From: Bacteroidota bacterium
GTDB taxonomy: Bacteria > Bacteroidota > Bacteroidia > Bacteroidales > Bacteroidaceae
Direction: 5' to 3'
NCBI GenBank assembly: GCA_023425865.1
Contig: JAFABV010000008.1
Span: forward strand, 1 to 64,000
Length of the DNA stretch: 64,000 nt
The position numbers and the translations under genes are program-made. Within the stretch, counting starts at the first letter, position 1; each line of letters begins with the position of its first letter. Positions 34,764 through 46,038 of this stretch are shown here, in pieces. The notes beneath the pieces were generated by a model. It did not search any database. It saw only the letters and a list, made by a program, of their open reading frames with translations, and was not told the origin of the DNA.

Positions 34764-36008
34764 GTGAAACGTTTAGATTATATTTTCAGATTACTTTGTC
34801 TTTCTGTTTTCATTTTCTTAACAGCGGGAAGTAAGGCGCAAGATGTCAAGCTCTCAATGCTGCAACAGATGGACAGCGTTGAGGTTGGACTGCTCACTTG
34901 TACACCGGGAAATGAGATCTGGAGCCTGTACGGACATACGGCTATACGTTTCCGCGACCCTCTCAACAACCAAGACCTTGCCATTAATTATGGCACGTTC
35001 AATTTCCAAAAAAACAACTTCGTACTGCGCTTCGTCTTTGGTCTGACCGACTACGAAATGAGCATGACGCCGTTCTCCATGTTTGTCATGGAATATGCGG
35101 CCAAGGGGCGTGGCGTGGTGGAGCAGCGGCTTAACCTCACGGCTGAGGAAAAACTCAACATTGCCCAGGCGCTTTGGGAGAACTACTCACCCGAAAACCG
35201 CGTTTACCGATACAATTACTTTTACGACAACTGCACCACGAGAGCCCGTGACATACTCGCCTCTCATATCAACGGGCAGGTGGAATACGGGCAGGTGGCA
35301 CACGGTCAGGCCACTGACCGCAAGGCGTCATACCGCAAGATGATACACCAGTGGAACGAAAACCACCGATGGGCACGTTTCGGCAATGACCTGCTGTTGG
35401 GTGTCAAAGCCGACGCGCCGACCGACCTCGCGGAACAGCAGTTCCTGCCAGACTCGTTGCGAAAAGACTTTGCGCGCGCTATCATCGTGGCGCCCGACGG
35501 AAAGAAGCGTCCGCTGATCGACTCCACTTTTGAGATACTCAAGCCCAACGCGGAGAATGCTAATGTGCAGACCACCATCTGGGACAGGCTGTCTCCCACA
35601 TCGGTGATGGTGGCCCTGCTGTTGCTCGTCATTCTTCTCACCGGATGGGAATTTGCCCGAGGGAAACACTTCTGGCTACTCGACACCGTGCTGCTCACGC
35701 TCGACGGTCTGGCTGGATTGGTATTACTGGCCATGGTATTCTCGCAGCATCCCACGGTAAGCCTCAATTTCCAGATATTGCTGCTCAACCCTCTGTCTCT
35801 GCTGTTTGTGTATGGCGCCATCACACGACAAGAAAAAGGACAGGTACATGGCTATTGGAGATTCCTGTTAGCATGCATTATACTGTTCGGCATTGCAGGT
35901 TTTTTCCAGTCTTACGCCGAGGGCATATATATTTTGGCACTTACTTTGCTGATACGCACCTTTAGTAACACATGGCTCAAGAAAATCAAGGCACCAAAAG
36001 GTCAATGA
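34764..36008 (+). CDS. DUF4105 domain membrane protein
   Basis: This protein of about 414 residues has a signal peptide (from GTG: MKRLDYIFRLLCLSVFIFLTAGSKAQ) and a DUF4105 domain to about residue 250. About five C-terminal membrane helices follow (from VMVALLLLVILLTGWEF to YILALTLLI). The domain keeps a His (IWSLYGHTAIRF) and a Cys (YDNCTTRARDI), a pairing reminiscent of papain-like/LRAT folds, so a hydrolase or acyl-transfer role is possible but unproven. GTG 34764 is chosen because the next ATG lies after the signal peptide; GTG 34737 is an alternative. The stop overlaps the next start (ATGA), implying joint translation with the phosphatase-fold protein. Confidence 0.8.
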   Translation: MKRLDYIFRLLCLSVFIFLTAGSKAQDVKLSMLQQMDSVEVGLLTCTPGNEIWSLYGHTAIRFRDPLNNQDLAINYGTFNFQKNNFVLRFVFGLTDYEMSMTPFSMFVMEYAAKGRGVVEQRLNLTAEEKLNIAQALWENYSPENRVYRYNYFYDNCTTRARDILASHINGQVEYGQVAHGQATDRKASYRKMIHQWNENHRWARFGNDLLLGVKADAPTDLAEQQFLPDSLRKDFARAIIVAPDGKKRPLIDSTFEILKPNAENANVQTTIWDRLSPTSVMVALLLLVILLTGWEFARGKHFWLLDTVLLTLDGLAGLVLLAMVFSQHPTVSLNFQILLLNPLSLLFVYGAITRQEKGQVHGYWRFLLACIILFGIAGFFQSYAEGIYILALTLLIRTFSNTWLKKIKAPKGQ

Positions 36009-37408
36009 AATATCTGGCACTCATCATCGCCGCCTTCACCTCAGCCGAGATGCAAGCCTTCCAGCTTGCGCCTCGGTTGGTGGTCAATATCACCATTGAC
36101 CAGTTGCGCACTGATTATATGGAGGCTTTTGCCCCGTTATATTCAGACGGTGGCTTTCGCCGCTTGCTGCACGACGGACTTGTATATGACGGAGCCAGCT
36201 ATCCGTTCTCTCCGATAGAACGCTCATCAGCGGTAGCCACCCTATCGACAGGTACCACGCCCTATTATAACGGTATTATTGCCTCGCAATGGTTAGACCG
36301 CGAGACGTTGCAGCCCATATCGTGCGTCGACGACGCCACCTACACCGCCTCACCACAGCGACTGAAGACGTCGACGGTGAGTGACGAACTGAAAATCAGC
36401 TCGGATGGCATGGCGTGGGTATACTCCTTTGCTCCCGACCGTGAGACAGCCATTCTGTCTGCCGGGCACGCTGGCGACGGTGCCTTCTGGATTGACAACA
36501 GCGGACAGTGGAAGTGGAGCATGTACTATGGTGCCTATGCCCCGGAATGGGTGAGAACCTACAATGCCAATTCGCGACAGGCGCTGAAAAACAAACGACT
36601 GGCCAACGACAATGTCGTAGACCTCTCACTCATCGCCCTCGCCTCGTCGCAAATGGGCAAGGACGACGTGTCTGACCTGCTCTACATCACGCTGTCGGCC
36701 TCCAAAAACGACGACACCACAGTGTCAAAGTGGCAGAGCGAGATGGAAGACGTGTACCTGCGACTCGACAAATCGCTCGACAAGCTGATTACCGGCATTG
36801 ACAAGCAGATTGGATTAGACAAGGTGCTCTTTGTTGTTACCTCCACTGGGTATACCCAGGAATACAACACCAATCTTGAGAAATACCGTGTTCCCACTGG
36901 CACATTCTACATCAACCGCACAGCCAACCTGCTGAACATCTACTTGGGCGCCATCTACGGGCAGGGAAGATATGTGGACCAATGCTTTGGCAACCAGATA
37001 TATCTCAACCGCAAACTCATAGAGCAGAAGCGCGCCCCACTGTCTGAAGTGTTAGAGCGCTGCCAGTCGTTCCTCATCCAGAACGCCGGCGTGGCCGATG
37101 TATACACCACCGACCGCCTGCTGGCCGGCAATTTTGAGATTGCCCGCATGCGCAATGGCTTCAACCCCTCTGCCAGTGGCGACATTATCGTAGAGGTTAC
37201 TCCAGGTTGGAAACTGCTCAACGAAAATACACACGAAACCTATACCAGTCGCGCCGGCGTAGTGCCCTTTCCCATCATCTTCATGGGAAAAGACATTACG
37301 CCACAGCGCATCACCACTCCCGTTACTGTCGACCAGATTGCCCCGACCGTAGCCAAGGCCATCCGTATCAGGGCTCCCAATGCATGCAATTCTGCCCCAC
37401 TTTTTTAG
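36005..37408 (+). CDS. Alkaline-phosphatase-fold protein with degenerate active site
   Basis: This exported protein of 467 residues (signal MKYLALIIAAFTSAEMQAFQ) belongs to the PafA/nucleotide-pyrophosphatase branch of the alkaline phosphatase superfamily. The fold markers remain: VVNITIDQLRTDY with the first metal Asp (D32), LSTGTTPYYNGII, EMEDVYLRLDKSLDKLI and the C-terminal QIAPTVAKAI. By my alignment the catalytic centre is lost. The Thr nucleophile position (family T-A/C-P/A-GH) is Arg72 in SPIERSSAVATL. The metal motif D-x-x-GH before the EMEDVYLRLD helix reads SASKNDDTTVS. The family SDHG motif reads TSTG (VVTSTGYTQEY). It is probably a pseudoenzyme with a binding or scaffold role. Translation is likely coupled to the DUF4105 gene. 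Confidence 0.78.
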   Translation: MKYLALIIAAFTSAEMQAFQLAPRLVVNITIDQLRTDYMEAFAPLYSDGGFRRLLHDGLVYDGASYPFSPIERSSAVATLSTGTTPYYNGIIASQWLDRETLQPISCVDDATYTASPQRLKTSTVSDELKISSDGMAWVYSFAPDRETAILSAGHAGDGAFWIDNSGQWKWSMYYGAYAPEWVRTYNANSRQALKNKRLANDNVVDLSLIALASSQMGKDDVSDLLYITLSASKNDDTTVSKWQSEMEDVYLRLDKSLDKLITGIDKQIGLDKVLFVVTSTGYTQEYNTNLEKYRVPTGTFYINRTANLLNIYLGAIYGQGRYVDQCFGNQIYLNRKLIEQKRAPLSEVLERCQSFLIQNAGVADVYTTDRLLAGNFEIARMRNGFNPSASGDIIVEVTPGWKLLNENTHETYTSRAGVVPFPIIFMGKDITPQRITTPVTVDQIAPTVAKAIRIRAPNACNSAPLF

Positions 37409-37412
37409 TGTC

Positions 37413-37467
37413 CGCGCATTTATCACACCCCAAAGTGGGTGTTTGCGGATTCTTTTTACTAATTTTG
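37413..37467 (+). promoter_or_regulatory. Hairpin and secA -7 box
   Basis: ACACCC/GGGTGT (about 37425-37442), flanked by TCCGC/GCGGA, can form a hairpin after the upstream gene. TAATTTTG at 37460-37467 is the -7 box for secA, 37 bp before its ATG. No canonical -33 box was found. Confidence 0.5.
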
Positions 37468-37503
37468 CATACATCATACACAGCAACAAAATAATATAAC
37501 TAT

Positions 37504-41007
<3,504 letters not shown>

Positions 41008-41030
41008 TGCCTTAAACAGCCTACGATAAC

Positions 41031-41077
41031 AAAGGGGATTGGCGCTGCCACGCAGCGCTTAATCCCCTTTGGCTTTT
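41031..41077 (+). terminator. secA terminator
   Basis: AAAGGGGATT (41031-41040) pairs with AATCCCCTTT (41061-41070), and GCGCTG/CAGCGC extends the stem inside the loop. GGCTTTT follows. This is a strong intrinsic terminator. Confidence 0.85.
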
Positions 41078-41115
41078 CACGACGGATTATCCCCTACCCC
41101 TCAATTACAAAGCAA

Positions 41116-41916
41116 ATGAACGTCACACTCAGCAACCTCAAGAAAATCTTCGGTGACAAGACTGCCGTAGACATCCCACAGTTCACGGTCAATCATGGCG
41201 ACATCTTAGGACTCGTGGGCAACAACGGCTCGGGCAAGACCACCATGTTTCGCCTTATCCTCGACCTGCTCAAGGCCGACGACGGCTACGTCAGTCTCAC
41301 ACCGGCGCGCAAGTCGGCAACCGATTCGGACAACGCGTTGGCCGACCCATCGGCCACCGCACCACAGACTGACCTCGAAGAGACTTCAAGCATCAATCCC
41401 GCAGAGTCGGAAGAATGGAAGATGCTGACCGGAGCGTATATAGACGAGGGTTTTCTCATCGACTTTCTGACTCCCGAGGAGTATATCGACTTTGTGGCCA
41501 AGGTCAATGGAGTGCCGGCTATCGACTGGCAACACGTAGAAGACTCCGTCATTGCCCCATTCCTGCCATTTACCAATGGCGAAGTATTTGGACAGAAGAA
41601 ACTCATCCGCGACTTCAGTGCCGGCAACAAGCAAAAGGTGGGCATCATTTCCGCCATGTTCGCCAAGCCCGAACTGGTGATTTTAGACGAGCCCTTCAAC
41701 TTTCTTGACCCATCGGGACAGAACAACCTGAAGAAACTCATCGTGGATTACCACCGCCAAACCAGAGCCACCATACTCATCAGCAGCCACAACCTGCAGC
41801 ACACGGTAGACATCAGTACCCGTATCGCACTGCTCGAGCACGGACATATCATCAACGACATGCCCAACGTCAACGGCAGCGCCGAGCAGGCTTTGCAAGA
41901 GTATTTCCAGGTGTAA
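41116..41916 (+). CDS. ABC transporter ATP-binding protein without adjacent permease
   Basis: This 266-residue ABC-2-type nucleotide-binding subunit has Walker A GNNGSGKT at 35-42, a variant signature DFSAGNKQKVGI in place of LSGGQ, Walker B LVILDEPFNFLDPSG and the H-loop SSHNLQHTVD. An acidic, low-complexity insert of about 35 residues (about 62-97) splits the segment between Walker A and the Q-loop region, which is uncommon. The gene stands alone between secA and mscL, with a terminator on each side, so its membrane partner must be elsewhere. The ATPase-less ABC-2 permeases at 7.9-10.4 kb are one possible partner, but there is no direct evidence. Confidence 0.88.
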   Translation: MNVTLSNLKKIFGDKTAVDIPQFTVNHGDILGLVGNNGSGKTTMFRLILDLLKADDGYVSLTPARKSATDSDNALADPSATAPQTDLEETSSINPAESEEWKMLTGAYIDEGFLIDFLTPEEYIDFVAKVNGVPAIDWQHVEDSVIAPFLPFTNGEVFGQKKLIRDFSAGNKQKVGIISAMFAKPELVILDEPFNFLDPSGQNNLKKLIVDYHRQTRATILISSHNLQHTVDISTRIALLEHGHIINDMPNVNGSAEQALQEYFQV

Positions 41917-41964
41917 GGCTCCCGGCCACACCACTAACCACCAGGGCGCCACCCCACCAAACAG

Positions 41965-42010
41965 ACGGTGGAGCAAGCAGGAGAAATCTCCGCTTTGCTC
42001 CACCGTTTTT
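41965..42010. terminator. Terminator between the ABC ATPase gene and mscL
   Basis: ACGGTGGAGCAA (41965-41976) pairs with TTGCTCCACCGT (41995-42006), with an inner GGAG/CTCC stem, then TTTTTATATA. It lies between convergent genes. Confidence 0.88.
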
Positions 42011-42068
42011 ATATATATGGCCAAGCCCTCACGCCCGGCCATGTACATGTAACAGAAAGACGGGCCTA

Positions 42069-42461
42069 TTACTTGTTTTTCAACAGGTCGCGAATCTCTG
42101 ACAAGAGTTTCTCCTCAGCAGAAGGCTCGGGGGCAGGTGCCGGTGCCTCGGGCTCGGCTTCCTTCTTCTTGGTAAGCTTATTCATACCCTTGATCATCAA
42201 GAAGATACAGAAAGCGATAATCAGGAAGTCGATAACATTCTGGATAAACATACCATAGTTTACCTTGGCGTCGCCAACCATGATCGAAAGCGCCGAGAAA
42301 TCCAAGCCACCCGTCAGCACACCGATGATGGGCATCAGGACGTTGTCTACCAGCGAGGATACGATTTTGCCAAAGGCACCGCCGATGATCACACCGACAG
42401 CCATATCCATGACATTGCCTTTCATGGCAAACTCTTTAAACTCTTTTACAAATGAACTCAT
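42069..42461 (-). CDS. mscL: Large-conductance mechanosensitive channel
   Basis: This 130-residue channel releases solutes during osmotic downshock. The N-terminal amphipathic helix and first membrane helix are SFVKEFKEFAMKGNVMDMAVGVIIGGAFGKIVSSLVDNVLMP (in part). The second helix is FLIIAFCIFLMIKGMNKL. A Pro/Ala/Glu-rich linker and C-terminal helix (SAEEKLLSEIRDLLKNK) complete the usual architecture. ATG 42461 is the family start; an in-frame upstream ATG adds unrelated residues. Confidence 0.96.
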   Translation of the reverse strand: MSSFVKEFKEFAMKGNVMDMAVGVIIGGAFGKIVSSLVDNVLMPIIGVLTGGLDFSALSIMVGDAKVNYGMFIQNVIDFLIIAFCIFLMIKGMNKLTKKKEAEPEAPAPAPEPSAEEKLLSEIRDLLKNK

Positions 42462-42616
42462 ACTCTTATTGTTTTTAATGAATAATACGGGGTTTGACAC
42501 CTGGAGTTTGCACTCTGCAGGCAGCTCCACTTGGAATCGAAATCAGCGCCCCCCGGGAGCTTCTAATTTTAATATATTTAATACTCTTCTTCTGTGCAAA
42601 TATAGAAAAAAATTAG

Positions 42617-42624
42617 TAACTTTG
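42617..42624 (+). promoter_or_regulatory. gap -7 box
   Basis: TAACTTTG is 67 bp before the gap ATG. The leader between them is very A/T-rich (TTAACTCTTTAAATAACAAA), as is common for strongly translated Bacteroidetes genes lacking Shine-Dalgarno sites. The -33 region has only TGTG at 42593-42596. Confidence 0.5.
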
Positions 42625-42691
42625 CAATCGTAAAGGAAAAAAGATTAGTAATAAGGTTAATTTTTAACTCTTTAAATAACAAAAAATTAAA

Positions 42692-43720
42692 ATGACAAAA
42701 GTAGCTATTAACGGTTTCGGTCGTATCGGCCGTCTCGCTTTCCGTCAGATGTTCGAGGCTGATGGTTATGAAGTAGTGGCCATCAACGACCTGACAAGCC
42801 CCAAGATGCTTGCTCACCTTCTCAAGTATGACACCGCTCAGGGTGGCTTCGCCGGCAAGTACGGTGAGGGTAAGCACACTGTAGAGGCCACCGACAACTC
42901 AATCATCGTCGACGGCAAGGAAATCACCATCTACGCAAAGCCTAACGCTGCTGAGCTTCCTTGGGGTGAGCTGAACGTTGACGTAGTTCTCGAGTGCACA
43001 GGTTTCTATACATCTAAGGAGAAGGCTTCTGCCCACATCCAGGCTGGTGCCAAGAAGGTTGTGATCTCTGCTCCCGCAGGCAACGACCTCCCCACCATCG
43101 TTTACAACGTTAACCACAAGACCCTGACTCCCGCTGACACTGTTATCTCAGCTGCTTCTTGCACCACCAACTGCTTGGCTCCTATGGCCGATGCACTGAA
43201 CAAGTACGCCGCTATCCAGTCAGGTATCATGTCTACCATCCACGCTTACACTGGCGACCAGATGATTCTCGACGGTCCTCAGCGCAAGGGTGACCTCCGT
43301 CGTTCACGCGCCGGCGCTTGCAACATCGTTCCTAACTCAACAGGTGCTGCCAAGGCTATCGGCCTGGTTATCCCCGAGCTGAACGGCAAGCTCATCGGTT
43401 CTGCACAGCGCGTTCCCACTCCTACAGGTTCTACCACCATCCTCGTTGCTGTGGTGAAGGGCAAGGACGTTACCAAGGAGGGCATCAACGCTGCCATGAA
43501 GGCCGCCGCTACTGAGAGCTTCGGTTACACTGAGGACGAGATCGTTTCTTCTGACGTTATCGGCATGAAGTTCGGTTCTCTCTTCGACGCTACCCAGACC
43601 ATGGTTAGCAAGATCGACGACGACACCTATCAGGTGCAGGTTGTATCTTGGTACGACAACGAGAACTCTTACACTTCACAGATGGTTCGCACCATCAAGT
43701 ATCTTGCTGAACTGAAGTAA
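42692..43720 (+). CDS. gap: Glyceraldehyde-3-phosphate dehydrogenase (type I)
   Basis: This 342-residue glycolytic enzyme has an N-terminal NAD-binding fold (KVAINGFGRIGRLAFRQM). The catalytic cysteine is C157 in SAASCTTNCLAPMADAL. RKGDLRRSRAGACNIVPNSTGAAKAIG and the C-terminal SWYDNENSYTSQMVRTIKYL (in part) are family signatures. Codon use differs from neighbours: it favours T- and C-ending codons such as GCT, GTT and AAC, as expected for a very highly expressed gene. The gene is monocistronic, with its own promoter and terminator. Confidence 0.98.
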   Translation: MTKVAINGFGRIGRLAFRQMFEADGYEVVAINDLTSPKMLAHLLKYDTAQGGFAGKYGEGKHTVEATDNSIIVDGKEITIYAKPNAAELPWGELNVDVVLECTGFYTSKEKASAHIQAGAKKVVISAPAGNDLPTIVYNVNHKTLTPADTVISAASCTTNCLAPMADALNKYAAIQSGIMSTIHAYTGDQMILDGPQRKGDLRRSRAGACNIVPNSTGAAKAIGLVIPELNGKLIGSAQRVPTPTGSTTILVAVVKGKDVTKEGINAAMKAAATESFGYTEDEIVSSDVIGMKFGSLFDATQTMVSKIDDDTYQVQVVSWYDNENSYTSQMVRTIKYLAELK

Positions 43721-43765
43721 TCAGACCACAAGAACTGGTGTTTGAGTCACTCAGACATTACTACA

Positions 43766-43793
43766 ACCGCTCGGCCTTGCCGGGCGGTTTTTT
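43766..43793 (+). terminator. gap terminator
   Basis: ACCGCTCGGC pairs with GCCGGGCGGT (one T-G pair) with a 3-nt loop, then TTTTTTCG. This is a classical intrinsic terminator. Confidence 0.88.
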
Positions 43794-43905
43794 CGTTTAC
43801 ATAGGCCTGCGCCAATGGTCAACCCATACCTGTGAAGGCTGAAGCAAGCCGACATAAAGTCCCAAGCACAACCTTACAGCCAAACGCGTAGGCAAGAACT
43901 GAGAA

Positions 43906-44017
43906 ATGGTTCTATATAGAAGTATCCAATAATTCTATATTAAACCATCCGATAATTCTATATAAAACCATCCGATAATTCTATATAAAACCATCCGATG
44001 ATTCTATATAGATGTAT
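43906..44017 (+). repeat. Palindromic 23-bp repeat, cluster 3 (5 units)
   Basis: Units start at 43906, 43929, 43952, 43975 and 43998. The middle units match ATAATTCTATATAAAACCAT with CCG linkers. The first and last units end GAAGTAT and GATGTAT instead of AAACCAT, as if the cluster edges had diverged. Confidence 0.88.
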
Positions 44018-44225
44018 CGTACAAGAAGGCAGAGAAGACAATTGACGCAGCGGCAAGAGTCGGTACTTCAAGCATGTTTCATAGCGCGCCGTGATGGGTG
44101 TCAGCATCCTGATAGTGCTTCAGAATGTCTGCCACACTACTGTGCCATGCTAAAAAGCTATGCCGCGGTGAGACACCGCACCGTGCGGGTGAGTCCTCAT
44201 TTTTTTCTTTGGTGAGATAGCTTGT

Positions 44226-44352
44226 CTTGGTGATGCTCCACCGTCTTTTGCCTCGGACAGTCACCGCGACTTAGTGATGCCCCACCGTTTTTTGCCTCGG
44301 ACAGTCGCCGCGACTTGGTGATGCCCCACCAGTTTTTGCCTCGAAGAGGCAC
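44226..44352 (+). repeat. 44-bp tandem repeat array, left copy (3 units)
   Basis: Units start at 44226, 44270 and 44314. Each reads CTTGGTGATG, CYCCACC, TTTTTGCCTCG and, in the first two, GACAGTCRCCGCGA. The third unit diverges after TTTTTGCCTCG. The same unit appears inverted at 45552-45665. Confidence 0.85.
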
Positions 44353-44418
44353 AAGCACGCGCCACATGTCTTGAAGATGAGGAACTCTCCAAGGTAAAGC
44401 TCGGCCTCGCTACTTACC

Positions 44419-44832
44419 ACCCCTCTCCTCCGCATCGAAGACGCAAAACTCTAAACCCTCTGCGGCTCTGCGTGCCTAAAATAACTTCTGCGTGAAACCA
44501 CCACTACCTTGCGTGGTTATTTTTAACACGGATGACACGGAATTTTCGGAATTACCATCCGGCACACTTTGATAGCACGGATCATCGCTTTGCGATGGGC
44601 GGATGGAACGGAAAACTGCCTCACGTTTTCTATTTCTCCTCAGGCCGACGGCCCTCTACGTTCCAAATTCCATTCTCTCCATGCCATCCTTCTCTGCGGA
44701 ACTCGCCAGATGTCTCCCCAGTGTTCTCCTACCCCGAAGGGGTTGAACGCTTGATAGGGCAGGGTTGGCGCGAAGCGACTACCCTGTCTAACCATCGTAC
44801 CGTATGTATAAGAACTCTGTAAGAGTTCAACA
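44419..44832 (+). repeat. Left copy of the complex inverted repeat
   Basis: Blocks in order: A (44419-44475, ending CTGCGGCTCTGCGTGC), B/C (44488-44617, including AACACGGATGACACGG and CATCGCTTTGCGATGG), D (around 44638-44657, CCTCAGGCCGACGGCCCTCT), E (44733-44770, CCCGAAGGGG then CTTGATAGGGCAGGGTTGG) and F (44813-44832, GAACTCTGTAAGAGTTCAAC). Each has an inverted partner between 44880 and 45405. Confidence 0.8.
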
Positions 44833-44879
44833 GGCGTCCGCAACGAACAATGCATGTCGACAACTGCAATTCTTGAAAA

Positions 44880-45405
44880 CGTTGAACTCCTACAGAGTTC
44901 GTCCATCCGGCGCAAACGCAGACACGGTAGGCACGTCATGTCTCCCTGCGGTCGCCATGCGTGCCAACCGTGCCCTATCAAGAGTTTATCCCCTTCGGGG
45001 AAAGCAAGCAAGGGAGTGATGGAAAGCAGATAAATCATGATGGATAATAGATAGATTGTGATGGATAATAGATAAATTATGAAAAGCCAATAGATTGTGA
45101 AGTATAGCAAATAGAGAATGAGAAGCCAGTAGATTGTTGGTAAAGTAGATGTGGAGTATCTGTTGCACGCAGAGCCGCAGAGAGATTAGAGTTGCGCATC
45201 TTTGATGCAGAGGAGGGAGAGTTTTTAGAAAGCAGAGGGCTGTCGGCTTGAGGAGGAATGTAGAATAGGAGTAAACGGAGGATGTTTCCGTTCCATCCGC
45301 CCATCGCAAAGCGATGATCCGTAGTATCAAAGTGTGCCGGATGGCAATTCCGAAATTTCCGTGTTATCCGTGTTAAAAAAAACATGCGAGGTGCTGGTGG
45401 TTTCA
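44880..45405 (-). repeat. Right copy of the complex inverted repeat
   Basis: Read on the minus strand this copy carries B/C (45283-45405), D (about 45235-45257), A (about 45167-45222), E (about 44965-45000) and F (44880-44901). Over the roughly 95-bp core of block C the two copies differ at only about six positions. Block A sits inside B/C/D here but outside them in the left copy, so the pair is rearranged, not a simple mirror image. Confidence 0.78.
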
Positions 45406-45551
45406 TGCGGAGGGTTTGAGGGCATGCAGAGACGCTTAGGGGGGGAGGTGTGCGGATGCTGGGCACCTCCTCCGGAGGTGGATAATACAACGCAAAACCC
45501 ATCTGAGGGTTTCGCTCGTGCCTCGCGAAGCCCTCAGCTATTGAGCGGTGC

Positions 45552-45665
45552 CTCGCCGAGGCAAAAGACGGTGGGACATCACCAAGACACGGCGACTATA
45601 CAAGGCAAAAGACGGTGGGACATCACCAAGGTACAGTGATTATCCGAGGCAGAATACGATGGATT
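45552..45665 (-). repeat. 44-bp tandem repeat array, inverted right copy (3 units)
   Basis: On the plus strand GAGGCAAAAGACGGTGGGAC and CATCACCAAG recur, with AGGC at 45559, 45603 and 45647, again exactly 44 bp apart. This is the reverse complement of the array at 44226-44352. The last unit is degenerate. Confidence 0.82.
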
Positions 45666-45742
45666 ACCCTCGTGACCTTAACCCCATGGTTAATCTACTG
45701 AGGCCCCGACAGTACCCTGCTACACCCATGGGTATAGACGCG

Positions 45743-45776
45743 AAAATGCCCGAACCTCACGTCCGGGCATTTTCTA
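45743..45776. terminator. Hairpin with AAAATGCCCG/CGGGCATTTT stem
   Basis: A perfect 10-bp stem (45743-45752 with 45764-45773) and an 11-nt loop have T-rich flanks on both strands, so it can terminate in either direction. Confidence 0.75.
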
Positions 45777-45855
45777 CTTTTGATTGTTAAGTAGTTAGTG
45801 TCTTTAAGCAGTTATGATCTTAGAAATCAGCTCCTGATTCACATTTCTTTTTTGA
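45743..45855 (-). ncRNA. Candidate small RNA gene
   Basis: A full minus-strand promoter (45861-45892) faces an intrinsic-type hairpin (45743-45773) with no reading frame of note between them. The predicted transcript of about 110 nt would have a 5' hairpin (AATCAG-GAG-CTGATT, plus 45818-45832), an A/T-rich middle and the terminator hairpin. I do not recognise the family. Confidence 0.45.
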
Positions 45856-45860
45856 CATTG

Positions 45861-45892
45861 CAAAGATAGGTAATTAATTGATTTAAGTCAAA
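45861..45892 (-). promoter_or_regulatory. Orphan minus-strand promoter
   Basis: On the minus strand -7 TATCTTTG (plus CAAAGATA, 45861-45868) and -33 TTTG (plus CAAA, 45889-45892) are separated by exactly 20 bp. No protein gene lies downstream on that strand before the terminator at 45743-45773. Confidence 0.6.
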
Positions 45893-46009
45893 ATACAGAC
45901 ATCTTTTCGCTCGAAAAGTTACGAAAACGTTTACGCCCGCATTCCTCTATTTAACATCTGTTAGAATGAAAAACAAAAGCGTTTCAAAGAGAATATGCAA
46001 TCTTTTGGG

Positions 46010-46017
46010 TAACTTTG
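46010..46017 (+). promoter_or_regulatory. hflX -7 box
   Basis: TAACTTTG is 22 bp before the ATG at 46039. No -33 box at the expected distance. Confidence 0.45.
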
Positions 46018-46038
46018 CAATAAACAAATAGATAGGAT

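Larger units (their letters stand above)
43721..46038. other. 2.3-kb gene-poor region rich in repeats
   Basis: No credible protein gene lies between gap and hflX. In order the region holds the gap terminator, a 23-bp palindromic repeat cluster (43906-44017), a 44-bp tandem array (44226-about 44352), a set of inverted repeat arms (44419-45405), the inverted 44-bp array (about 45552-45665), a terminator (45743-45773), a minus-strand promoter (45861-45892) and the hflX -7 box. Short open frames in the arms translate the repeat: both arms give the peptide HPAHFD-x-TDHRFAMGGWNG, in opposite strands. I treat them as non-coding. Confidence 0.7.

Noticed and set aside
44012..45790. Several 60-150-codon frames in the repeat region
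   Set aside because: They follow repeat arms on both strands, differ in length between the two copies, and have no promoter. The shared peptide string reflects shared DNA.
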